Positions 1 through 7,394 of a stretch of DNA of 9,541 nt are shown here, in pieces. A program made the position numbers and the translations under genes. Numbering within the stretch: position 1 is the stretch's first letter; the number at the start of each line of letters is the position of its first letter. Below the pieces are notes generated by a model. It was not told the DNA's origin. It ran no database searches and saw nothing but the letters and a program-made list of their open reading frames with translations. Source of the stretch: an uncultured Chloroflexota bacterium (lineage in GTDB: Bacteria > Chloroflexota > Limnocylindria > Limnocylindrales > Limnocylindraceae); contig CAIJIA010000090.1 in the NCBI GenBank assembly GCA_903820655.1, positions 1 through 9,541 on the forward strand, written 5' to 3'.

Positions 1-50
1 GAATCGAGTGCATTTGAAGCATTCGCAGCGTTTCGTGCGATCACGGACTT

Positions 51-56
51 GAGGAG
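51..56 (+). promoter_or_regulatory. Shine-Dalgarno site of the giant surface protein
   Basis: GAGGAG ends 4 nt before TTG 61. It overlaps the other candidate TTG at 49 and so cannot serve that start. This favours initiation at 61, although the spacer is short and the start codon is a rare one. Confidence 0.55.
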
Positions 57-60
57 TACA

Positions 61-3000
61 TTGGCTCGCCATTCTGAATTCATCGCGTTCAATCGTCCCG
101 CGCCGCTGAATGGGGATCGCCATAAGCGCGCCTCGCGGCGCTTTACGCAGGGCATCTCCGTTCTCCTCAGCCTCTCGATCCTGATCTTTGGGCAGGCGGT
201 TTCACCGCGTCCAGCCGAGGCGGCAGTCGGCGCAGCGTTCGCCTGTACGCCGGCGTTCTATCAGTCATCAACAGGCGGGGCTACTCCCGCGAAAGTACTT
301 CTGAGTTATAGGGTTTCTGACAACACGTTCGCCAATGTTGGTAGCTCTAGCGTCGCTACCGTAAATCCGCTCGCGTGGAATCCGGCCGATAACTACTTGT
401 ACGGAATTAGCGGGAGCACGCTCTATAAAATTGATGCGGGTGGTGTGTTCACTCCGTATACCAACGCCATATCAATGGTCACTGGAACCCTCACGTCTGG
501 TGCAGGCGACTTCTGGGGTAACAACAAATTCCTTAGCGCCCCAACGAGCGGCAGTGTCTGGACGAGCATCACTATTCCAAGCGGCGATCCAGCGACGGCA
601 ACGGCGCCAGTGGGTGTCCCATTCAACCTACACAGCGCCACAAGCTCGGCAATTAACCTTTCTAATATTAGCGCTGCAAGTCGCGCCGGAACGCTAGCAA
701 CGGTGACGACCTCGGCTGCCCACGGTCTGCTTCCAGGTGACATTGTCACAGTCAACCTTGCCTCCGGCCCAAGTGGATATGCCGCTGCGTTTAACGCCAC
801 AAGCGTGGAGATTGTGACCAGACCATCAACAACAACCTTTACCTATATCTCACCGGGCGGATCCGGCACGATCGCATCAGCCGCAGCGACCGGAACGATC
901 TCAGGTACGCACTACACAGCAGCGGCAACTGCATGGGGCGCGTTTGACTTGACAGTACTTGGGGATATTGGTTACGGCCTGAATAACTCAACTCTTTATA
1001 TCGTCAACCTCAATACACACGTTCTTACAACAAAGGCGGTCACTTTCACAACGTCAACTGGTAGCGCGTTGACCGCTCCAACGACTGCATATGGCGCCGC
1101 ATATTCTGACGTTGCGGGAGACCTGTTCTTCTTCGCAAACACGGGTTCCAAAATGTATGAGATTCCCGCAGCGCAGGTGTCACAGACCGCACCAGTAGTA
1201 AAGGCGGTGTTCGACACCGGCTCAACTCCGACACTCACGGCGCCGAATGACGGAGCTTCTTGTCCGAATGCTGCGTCACCGTTCGCTCCAACCGTTAACT
1301 CGTCGTCAACGAGTAGCGTGACAAGTGGCGGCGCAACCTTTAATGCCAATGTCACGGCGAACAATGCCAGCACAACGACCGCGTTCTGCTACGGCACCGG
1401 CTCAAGCTCCACGAATGGTGTGTTGAGCGGCTGCACGACAACGTCAAACTCTTCAACCACGTTAACTGGCACAACACCAACGGCGGTGAATTCGGTGTCA
1501 ATCACCGGACTCTCCCCAGGGACAACGTATTACTGGCAGGCAGTAGCAACGAACACCGTAAGCGGTTATGGGACAATTCAGTCGTTCACTACGACTGGCC
1601 CCCCAATTGTCACCACCACTGCTGCCGGGTCGGTAGCCTCAACCACCGCAACGCTCAACGGTACGGTGAACCCTGGCTACCTTTCAACGACGGTGAGTTT
1701 CTGCTACGGAACGGATTCGGGCCTTGTCGGCTGTACAACGACGTCACCGTCTCAAACGCTCGCCGCAGGGAGCATCACACCAACGGCAGTGTCAAAGGCA
1801 CTGACGGGCCTCTCGCCCTCCACCACCTATTACTTCCGCGTCGTCGCGGATAACGGAACGCAGGTTGCGGGTAGCTCAACGATCAATGGATCCATCCTGA
1901 GCTTCCGCACCACGGGTGCGCCAGACGTCACAACAGCGTCGGCGACCAATGTTGGCTCGACGGGCGCCACGATCAACGGCACCGTAAATCCGAACGGACT
2001 CTCTGCAACGGCGTCGTTCTGCTACGGCACATCCCCAACGCTGGTCTCGTGCACTACGGCAACCGCTGCCGAGTCGCCACTGGTCGCCGGGGTAACTGCA
2101 GTCAACATCTCGTACGGCCTCACGGGGCTCACGCCTTCGACCACGTACTACTACCGCGTTGCAGCCACAAACTCCGTCGCGACGACAACAGATAGCGACG
2201 CCAACATCAAGTCATTCACCACCGATGCCGCCCTGGTTGCTCTCGGCATCACGACAACGTCGCTGTCAAACGGGGTTGTCGGCACCTCGTACTCCCAGAC
2301 GGTGACCGCCGCATCGGGTACGCCTGGCTACACCTGGAGCATCTCGGCAGGCACCTTGCCAGCGGGGCTCTCGATCTCCAGCAGCACCGGAGTGATCAGC
2401 GGCACCCCAACCACCATGGGCTCCTACACCTTTACGGTCCAGGTCACCGACTCGGTCGGCGCAACGGCCACCAAGCAGTTCACCGTCACGATTACTGCTA
2501 ACCCGACCGCCACGACCGTTGCCGCGGCGAGCGTCACCTCTACATCTGCCACGCTGCGCGGTACCGTCAACCCAGGCAACCTCAGCACCTCGGTCACGTT
2601 CTGCTACGGCACGTCACCAACCCTGTCGACGTGCACCACGGCCACCGCGGCGCAATCACCGCTGGCTGCGAGCATCACCGGGTCATCGGTCACCTACGCA
2701 CTTTCGGGACTTACCGGTAATACGACGTACTACTTCCGAGTCAGTGGAGCGAACAGCAATGCCACCGTAGACGGCTCCATTCTGAGCTTTACAACACCTG
2801 CAGCGCCGTCGCCTACAACCACTGCTGCGGCGGATGTCACCTCAACCTCCGCCACGTTGAACGGCACGGTGAATCCAAACTGGGCCGCTACCACCGTCTC
2901 GTTCTGCTACGGAACAACTCCGCTGCTTAGCAGCTGCACCAGTATCGATGCATTCGAGTCGCCACTCTCAGCAACCGGAACTGCCGCCAGCGTTTCCAAG

Positions 3001-5676
3001 GCGATTTCGGGCCTGACCGCTGGTGTGACGTACTACTACCGAGTGTCGGCAACGAATAGTGTTGGCACGGTGCTTGCGTCCGAAGTCATTAGCTTTACGA
3101 CTGCATGGACTTCGGTGCTTGGCATTGTCACCACCACGCTGCCGGGCGGAACTGTTGGCAGCGCGTACAGCACGGCCCTTCTGGCCTCGGGTGGTAGCGG
3201 TAGCTACACCTGGACGCTGAAGTCTGGGTCGGCACTGCCGGCCGGACTCTCACTCAGCAGCGGTGGAACCATTTCAGGGACACCGACCGCTTCGGGAACG
3301 ACGTACTTCTATGTCGTAGTCAACGACGGATCATCCACCGTAGAACGCCAACTCTCGATCACCGTCGTGAAGGCAGATCAAACCGTTACGTTTGATGCAC
3401 TTGCCGACAAAACGTTTGGTGTCTCCGCATCACCATTCACGATTGGAGCAACAGCATCGAGCGGATTGGCGGTCTCGTTCCTTGTGACAGCAACCACTGA
3501 CGTCTGTACCGTTAGTGGAACGTCAGTCACACTCGTCGCACCCGGTTGGTGCACGGTTCGCGCGGTGCAGGTTGGCAACGATGCCTATAACGCCGCTTCG
3601 TATGTTGAGCAGAGCTTCTATGTAAATCCGGGCCCAACTCCTACCCCAACGCCAACTCCGACGCCTACCCCAACGCCAACGCCAACTCCGACCCCAACTC
3701 CAACTCCAACTCCGACCCCAACTCCAACTCCAACTCCGACCCCAACTCCAACTCCAACTCCAACGCCGACCCCAACTCCAACTCCAACGCCAACGCCGAC
3801 CCCAACACCAACGCCGACCCCAACTCCAACGCCGACCCCAACCCCAACGCCTACCCCAACCCCAACACCAGTCGTCGCGCCAGTGATCGCCTGCGGTATC
3901 AGCGGCGGCGAGGGCACCGCGCCATTCAGCGTTGACTTCACCGGCCAGCTCTTGAGCGGCGACGCAGTGGTCACCTGGGCCTGGGACTTTGGCGACAGCA
4001 GTACGTCGAGCGTGCAGAGCCCAAGCCACACGTTCGCCACGGGCGTCTATACCGTCACCCTGACCGCGACCAATGCGGGCGGCAGCGATACCTGCTCTCG
4101 CACCATCACGGCCAATGCACCGGCGCCGTCGCCAACTCCAACTCCAACGCCGACCCCAACTCCAACGCCGACCCCAACTCCAACGCCTACCCCAACTCCA
4201 ACGCCGACCCCAACTCCAACGCCTACCCCAACACCAACGCCTCAACCAACGGCTGCGCCGAGCCCATCAGCTACACCTACCCCGACGCCAACACCTACCC
4301 CTACGCCAACACCTACCCCGACGCCAACTCCACCTCCAGTTATTGCCCCGCTGATCACCTGTGGCATTAGCGGCGGAGAGGGCACCGCGCCATTCACCGT
4401 TGATTTCACCGGTCACGCGCTGAATGGAAGCGCCGTCGCTTCATGGGAGTGGACGTTCGGTGACTCGAGCACGTCAACGCAGCAGAACCCAAGCCACACA
4501 TTTGCGGCCGGTGTGTACACCGTCACATTGACGGCAACGAATGCAGCCGGCAGCAATACTTGCACGCGAACGATCACTGCGAACGCACCTGCGGCGTCCC
4601 CAACACCAACCCCGACCCCGACAGCAACGCCAACGCCAACTCCAACTCCACCACCAACGCCGCGTCCAGACGCGACGATGACGATTCCCGAGGTCGCAGG
4701 CGAGCACCTCAACGGCTTCACGCCTGGCCAAGAGGTGACGATTCGTGTAGATGGTGTTCGCACCGTTGCGACCGGAGTGCTCCCTGCCGATCTTGACGTT
4801 GTGCCAACGAGCACCATTGAAGATCTTCTCTCCGCAACACTCAGTGGATTGAATACGGACTACGCCGGAGTAACGGGAATGCAGGTAATTTCAAGTGCTG
4901 ACGGAGCAGCGGCAGCACCAACGATTGATCCAGCAGTTGCAACGGGCGAACTCTTTGTTGAATGTGAGATGACGAATGCTCGTACGCTCACCGCGGCAGA
5001 GAAGAGCGCAAGCGGTCGCTGGCTGAAGATTATTGCGCGCGCGAATACCTATGTCCCAGGAACGCGTGTCTATCTTGTTGCTGAAAGTGACCGACTGATT
5101 GTTGGCGTAGCAATTGTTGGAGCAGATGGAATTGCGTCGCTCGATGGTGCTGTTCCGCTGAGTGCACTCGGCGCTGGCGCGCACCGCTTCCGCATCGTTG
5201 GCAGTAGGACGATCGCCAACATAGTCGCCGATGATCAAGGCGTTATCACCTTGAGCGATGCAGCGATGGAATCTGTCCGAACATTCGACAACGCGACAAC
5301 GGCGGTCGTGCGCATAATCGCCCCCCAGAAGAAGCTTGTTCGCTACATCCCACTGCGTGAATCTGCGCCATGGTGGCTGCTCGTACTCATCGTTCTCTTG
5401 ACTGCACTCGGCATTCGCGAGCGCCGCATCGCCCATCGCGATCCACGAGCGGCGCGACGTGCGGTTCGCTTGAGTCTTGCTCGCCGTGCCTGGGCCGGCC
5501 CGCTGCTCCTTGCCGTCATCATTGCGCTGATCGGGTACACGCTCTTGTACTTCGAACTCATGGTCCCGGCACTCTTGATTGGCCTACTGGGCTTTTACAT
5601 GGTGCGAACCAGCCCGCTAAACCTTGACGAGGGCGGGTCGGCACGCACGCGCACGCGAGGTCGGCTCACCGCCTAA
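61..5676 (+). CDS. Giant modular surface protein (FN3-like, putative Ig, PKD and Thr-Pro modules, C-terminal membrane anchor)
   Basis: An exported, membrane-anchored surface protein of about 1871 residues, probably an adhesin or stalk-like protein (inferred). Residues counted from TTG 61: basic N-terminus and signal peptide with core about 31-47 and an AEA cleavage site near 54; beta-propeller-like head about 55-400; FN3-like repeats 410-513, 515-619, 622-723, 815-915 and 917-1016; He_PIG-type Ig modules 729-811 and 1020-1103; MBG-like module 1104-1189; PKD domains 1271-1357 and 1427-1513 set between Thr-Pro tracts; beta-rich domain 1537-1763; membrane helices near 1770-1787, 1813-1830 and 1834-1848; basic tail. 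There is no LPXTG motif. TTG 61 was chosen because GAGGAG lies 4 nt upstream; TTG 49 is the alternative. The frame is also open to the left edge, so a start outside the window cannot be excluded. Domain classes are confident; ligand and function are unknown. Confidence 0.9.
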   Translation: MARHSEFIAFNRPAPLNGDRHKRASRRFTQGISVLLSLSILIFGQAVSPRPAEAAVGAAFACTPAFYQSSTGGATPAKVLLSYRVSDNTFANVGSSSVATVNPLAWNPADNYLYGISGSTLYKIDAGGVFTPYTNAISMVTGTLTSGAGDFWGNNKFLSAPTSGSVWTSITIPSGDPATATAPVGVPFNLHSATSSAINLSNISAASRAGTLATVTTSAAHGLLPGDIVTVNLASGPSGYAAAFNATSVEIVTRPSTTTFTYISPGGSGTIASAAATGTISGTHYTAAATAWGAFDLTVLGDIGYGLNNSTLYIVNLNTHVLTTKAVTFTTSTGSALTAPTTAYGAAYSDVAGDLFFFANTGSKMYEIPAAQVSQTAPVVKAVFDTGSTPTLTAPNDGASCPNAASPFAPTVNSSSTSSVTSGGATFNANVTANNASTTTAFCYGTGSSSTNGVLSGCTTTSNSSTTLTGTTPTAVNSVSITGLSPGTTYYWQAVATNTVSGYGTIQSFTTTGPPIVTTTAAGSVASTTATLNGTVNPGYLSTTVSFCYGTDSGLVGCTTTSPSQTLAAGSITPTAVSKALTGLSPSTTYYFRVVADNGTQVAGSSTINGSILSFRTTGAPDVTTASATNVGSTGATINGTVNPNGLSATASFCYGTSPTLVSCTTATAAESPLVAGVTAVNISYGLTGLTPSTTYYYRVAATNSVATTTDSDANIKSFTTDAALVALGITTTSLSNGVVGTSYSQTVTAASGTPGYTWSISAGTLPAGLSISSSTGVISGTPTTMGSYTFTVQVTDSVGATATKQFTVTITANPTATTVAAASVTSTSATLRGTVNPGNLSTSVTFCYGTSPTLSTCTTATAAQSPLAASITGSSVTYALSGLTGNTTYYFRVSGANSNATVDGSILSFTTPAAPSPTTTAAADVTSTSATLNGTVNPNWAATTVSFCYGTTPLLSSCTSIDAFESPLSATGTAASVSKAISGLTAGVTYYYRVSATNSVGTVLASEVISFTTAWTSVLGIVTTTLPGGTVGSAYSTALLASGGSGSYTWTLKSGSALPAGLSLSSGGTISGTPTASGTTYFYVVVNDGSSTVERQLSITVVKADQTVTFDALADKTFGVSASPFTIGATASSGLAVSFLVTATTDVCTVSGTSVTLVAPGWCTVRAVQVGNDAYNAASYVEQSFYVNPGPTPTPTPTPTPTPTPTPTPTPTPTPTPTPTPTPTPTPTPTPTPTPTPTPTPTPTPTPTPTPTPTPTPTPTPTPTPTPTPVVAPVIACGISGGEGTAPFSVDFTGQLLSGDAVVTWAWDFGDSSTSSVQSPSHTFATGVYTVTLTATNAGGSDTCSRTITANAPAPSPTPTPTPTPTPTPTPTPTPTPTPTPTPTPTPTPTPTPQPTAAPSPSATPTPTPTPTPTPTPTPTPTPPPVIAPLITCGISGGEGTAPFTVDFTGHALNGSAVASWEWTFGDSSTSTQQNPSHTFAAGVYTVTLTATNAAGSNTCTRTITANAPAASPTPTPTPTATPTPTPTPPPTPRPDATMTIPEVAGEHLNGFTPGQEVTIRVDGVRTVATGVLPADLDVVPTSTIEDLLSATLSGLNTDYAGVTGMQVISSADGAAAAPTIDPAVATGELFVECEMTNARTLTAAEKSASGRWLKIIARANTYVPGTRVYLVAESDRLIVGVAIVGADGIASLDGAVPLSALGAGAHRFRIVGSRTIANIVADDQGVITLSDAAMESVRTFDNATTAVVRIIAPQKKLVRYIPLRESAPWWLLVLIVLLTALGIRERRIAHRDPRAARRAVRLSLARRAWAGPLLLAVIIALIGYTLLYFELMVPALLIGLLGFYMVRTSPLNLDEGGSARTRTRGRLTA
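664..903 (+). other. Module inserted in the beta-propeller-like head
   Basis: About 80 residues with an AHGLLPGD turn and a later TTTFTYISPG strand. This pattern recurs as a small beta module in phage structural and bacterial surface proteins (recalled by eye, not searched). The flanking sequence reads as propeller: an NPADNYLYGI blade motif before it, and NSTLYIVNL and FFFANTGSKMYEI blades after it. The module therefore appears to sit within a blade or loop of the head. Confidence 0.45.
1288..3108 (+). repeat. Five FN3-like protein repeats with a Cys pair, interrupted by one Ig module
   Basis: Repeat units of about 100 residues lie at roughly 1288-1599, 1603-1917, 1924-2229, 2503-2805 and 2809-3108. 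Typical landmarks are a TATLNGTVNP-type strand, FCYGT, a second Cys, a GL(S/T)P(G/S)TTYY-type strand and a closing SFTT. The second Cys is 10 residues after the first in four units and 15 in the first unit. A putative Ig module (2245-2493) sits between units 3 and 4. Units 3 and 4 are especially alike around the FCYGTSPTL segment, suggesting a relatively recent internal duplication. Confidence 0.8.
3634..3870 (+). repeat. Thr-Pro tract 1 (79 residues, 6-bp period)
   Basis: An uninterrupted alternation of Pro and Thr codons, 40 Pro and 39 Thr. The base period is 6 bp (CCN ACN). Synonymous third positions reveal longer units: CCG codons fall at 3688, 3712, 3736, 3766, 3796, 3814 and 3832, giving 24-, 30- and 18-bp repeats. 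In the protein this is an extended, probably glycosylatable spacer between the MBG-like module and the first PKD domain. Confidence 0.95.
3871..4131 (+). repeat. PKD domain copy 1
   Basis: An 87-residue PKD fold unit with the WDFGD, SHTF and YTVTLTATN landmarks and two Cys residues that could bond. It aligns without gaps to the copy at 4339-4599. By eye about 67 of 87 residues are identical, with long stretches of identical DNA. Confidence 0.85.
4132..4338 (+). repeat. Thr-Pro tract 2 with Gln/Ala/Ser interruption
   Basis: A pure Pro-Thr run (4132-4242), a break reading QPTAAPSPSA (4243-4272) and a second Thr-Pro run (4273-4338). The first run has an 18-bp superperiod: CCG or CCT codons fall at 4150, 4168, 4186, 4204, 4222 and 4240. 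It separates the two PKD domains. Confidence 0.93.
4339..4599 (+). repeat. PKD domain copy 2
   Basis: Second 87-residue PKD domain, paralogous to 3871-4131. The canonical Asp of the WDFGD motif is Thr here (WTFGD). Both Cys residues are kept. Confidence 0.85.
4600..4668 (+). repeat. Thr-Pro tract 3
   Basis: A short, less regular Pro/Thr run of 23 residues, broken by Ala, Pro-Pro and Arg. It links the second PKD domain to the C-terminal beta-rich domain. Confidence 0.85.
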
Positions 5677-5700
5677 CGCGCCGGGGCTACCCAGAGCCCT

Positions 5701-5713
5701 ATGCACCGTGCAT
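5701..5713. promoter_or_regulatory. Short inverted repeat upstream of kamA
   Basis: The 13-base sequence has perfect 6-base arms ATGCAC and GTGCAT around one central base. It lies about 50 nt before ATG 5766 and overlaps a weak -10-like CATACT (5711-5716). It could be an operator, but there is only one copy and no known regulator match. Confidence 0.25.
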
Positions 5714-5753
5714 ACTCCCTATCCAGCCCCCCATGGGGCACCCGCCTGGGAGT

Positions 5754-5759
5754 AGGAGG
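5754..5759 (+). promoter_or_regulatory. Shine-Dalgarno site of lysine 2,3-aminomutase
   Basis: AGGAGG lies 6 nt before ATG 5766, near-ideal spacing. It decides the start against the in-frame upstream ATG at 5733, which has no such site. Confidence 0.85.
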
Positions 5760-5765
5760 CACGGC

Positions 5766-7292
5766 ATGGACGCAACAGAGATTCTGAAGAGCAACGCCGC
5801 CGCGGCAGCTGCCGCCGATGCCGCTTGGGTGAATCCCCGCGATCCAGCCAAGGCGCTTGGCGCCGATGGCCAGCCACTCCGCAGCCGCCGCGCGCCGAAG
5901 TGGGCCGACGTACCGAACGAGCAGTGGGACGACTGGCGCTGGCAGCTCAGCAACCGCGTCAACTCGCTTGAAGAGATCGGCGAGATCCTCGAGCTCACCG
6001 ACGACGAGCGCGAAGGCCTCTCCGCCGAGGGGAAGTTCCGCGTCGACATCACCCCGTACTTCATCAGCCTGATCGACCCGAAAGACCCGAATGATCCGAT
6101 TCGCCGCCAGGTGATTCCGGTCGGTTCTGAGCAGCAGGCCTTCACCGCCATGATGGAAGACTCGCTCGGCGAGGATCGCCACTCCCCAGTACCAGGTCTG
6201 GTGCACCGGTACCCAGATCGCGTGCTGATGCTTGTCACCACGCAGTGCGCATCATATTGCCGCTACTGCACGCGTTCGCGCATCGTGGGTGATCCAACGC
6301 AGAACTTCAACAGCAAGGATCACGAAGCGCAGCTCGACTACCTGCGCCGCACCCCACAGGTGCGCGACGTACTCATTAGCGGTGGCGACGGGCTCACCCT
6401 TGCGCCGAAGCTCTTCGAAAAGATTCTGCGCGGCCTGCGCGACATTCCGCACATCGAGATCATTCGCATCGGCTCGCGCGTCCCCGTCTTCATGCCGCAG
6501 CGCGTTGATGACGAGCTCTGCGAGATGCTTGCCAAGTACCACCCACTCTGGATGAACCTGCACTTCAACCACGCGCAGGAGATCACCCCAGAAGTGTCGC
6601 GCGCCGTTGACAAGCTCACGCGCGCCGGCATTCCAGTTGGCAATCAGTCGGTGTTGCTCGCGGGCGTGAACGACTGCGTGCACATCATGCGCAAGCTGGT
6701 GCACAAGCTCGTCGAGAATCGCATCCGCCCGTATTACATCTATCAGTGCGATCTCGTCGAAGGTTCTGGCCACTTCCGTACACCGGTCGGCAAGGGCCTC
6801 GAAATCATCGAGGGCCTGCGCGGTCACACCAGCGGCTACGCGGTGCCGACTTACGTCATCGACTCACCAGGTGGTGGCGGCAAGATTCCAGTGATGCCGA
6901 ACTATCTGATCTCGTACAGCGATCACAAGGTGGTGCTGCGCAACTACGAGGGGTACATCAGCACCTACGAAGAGCCTGAGCACTACACGCGACACGACGC
7001 CACCAAGTGTGTCGACTGCCGCGGCTCACGCCCTGAGCCAGGGCAAGAGGGGATCTTCGGTCTCCTCGCCGGCCATGAGATGTGGATCGAGCCGAAGGGC
7101 CACGCCGAGATGCACTCGCGCGGCAACACCGAGGCACATCGCCTGCAGGATCCGTCGAAGTGGCAGCCACTCGGCATCGGCGGCGCCGTTGAGGGCACAG
7201 CACGTGAGCCTCTCGAGGTGCTCCCAGCCGGCACCATCGCACGTCCGAAAGAGGGCGAGCCGAGCGCCGCGGCGCATGGGGAGCTGCTCTAA
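5766..7292 (+). CDS. kamA: Lysine 2,3-aminomutase (radical SAM, PLP-dependent)
   Basis: Converts L-lysine to L-beta-lysine in the cytoplasm, using a [4Fe-4S] cluster, S-adenosylmethionine and pyridoxal phosphate. Seen in the 508-residue product: N-terminal DDWRWQ motif (from residue 44); radical-SAM cluster C161, C165 and C168 (CxxxCxxC); SGGDG at 205-209; FNHAQEIT and NQSVLLAGVNDC motifs; PGGGGK with PLP lysine K373. Asp329 (QCDL) and Asp366 (IDSPGGGGK) match the two aspartates that hold lysine in the Clostridium subterminale enzyme; glutamate 2,3-aminomutase differs there. C304 and a CVDC pair (C415, C418) correspond to the zinc-site region. Family members are about 416-470 residues; this one has roughly 45 extra N-terminal residues (Ala-rich at the start) and about 90 after CVDC. 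No beta-lysine acetyltransferase (ablB) or lysine-fermentation gene is in the window, so the role (osmolyte synthesis or catabolism) is open. Confidence 0.95.
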   Translation: MDATEILKSNAAAAAAADAAWVNPRDPAKALGADGQPLRSRRAPKWADVPNEQWDDWRWQLSNRVNSLEEIGEILELTDDEREGLSAEGKFRVDITPYFISLIDPKDPNDPIRRQVIPVGSEQQAFTAMMEDSLGEDRHSPVPGLVHRYPDRVLMLVTTQCASYCRYCTRSRIVGDPTQNFNSKDHEAQLDYLRRTPQVRDVLISGGDGLTLAPKLFEKILRGLRDIPHIEIIRIGSRVPVFMPQRVDDELCEMLAKYHPLWMNLHFNHAQEITPEVSRAVDKLTRAGIPVGNQSVLLAGVNDCVHIMRKLVHKLVENRIRPYYIYQCDLVEGSGHFRTPVGKGLEIIEGLRGHTSGYAVPTYVIDSPGGGGKIPVMPNYLISYSDHKVVLRNYEGYISTYEEPEHYTRHDATKCVDCRGSRPEPGQEGIFGLLAGHEMWIEPKGHAEMHSRGNTEAHRLQDPSKWQPLGIGGAVEGTAREPLEVLPAGTIARPKEGEPSAAAHGELL

Positions 7293-7318
7293 GCGTCTGA
7301 ACTCCGCCGTTAGAATTC

Positions 7319-7327
7319 TGGTAGCCT
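7319..7327 (+). promoter_or_regulatory. Candidate extended -10 promoter for the LPPTNT-tailed secreted protein
   Basis: TGG followed by TAGCCT matches the extended -10 form TGn-TAnnnT. It differs by one base from the box at 9489-9497. A start point near 7334-7337 would give a 5' leader of about 60 nt to ATG 7395. No convincing -35 was seen. Confidence 0.35.
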
Positions 7328-7380
7328 CTCGCGTAGCGTGAACACTTGGGACCGCCGGACTCAAGTCAATTTGCCCGCAC

Positions 7381-7385
7381 GGAGG
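7381..7385 (+). promoter_or_regulatory. Shine-Dalgarno site of the LPPTNT-tailed secreted protein
   Basis: GGAGG lies 9 nt before ATG 7395. It picks this start over the in-frame GTG at 7338. The shorter product begins with a normal signal peptide, which agrees. Confidence 0.75.
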
Positions 7386-7394
7386 ACTATTCCA

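Noticed and set aside
3523..4245. Long minus-strand frames across the Thr-Pro tracts (Trp/Arg/Gly- and Val/Gly-rich)
   Set aside because: They are the reverse reading of the Thr-Pro codon repeat, which lacks stop codons by composition. They have no ribosome site or sensible composition.
3634..4338. CRISPR-like or noncoding satellite array
   Set aside because: The period is 6 bp with no unique spacers. The frame stays open and the protein makes sense as Thr-Pro spacers between PKD domains.
5684..5699. Terminator after the giant surface gene
   Set aside because: Only a 5-bp GGGCT/AGCCC stem with no T run, too weak to call an intrinsic terminator.
5733..5765. Upstream ATG start for the aminomutase
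   Set aside because: It lies before the AGGAGG at 5754-5759, which is ideally placed for ATG 5766. The added residues match no family feature.
5766..7292. Glutamate 2,3-aminomutase or EpmB (elongation factor P lysine) identity
   Set aside because: Both lysine-binding aspartates (329 and 366) are present, unlike glutamate aminomutase. EpmB is much shorter, about 340 residues.
7338..7394. Upstream GTG start for the LPPTNT-tailed protein
   Set aside because: It would place 19 polar residues before the signal peptide, while ATG 7395 has GGAGG at good spacing and begins a normal signal peptide.
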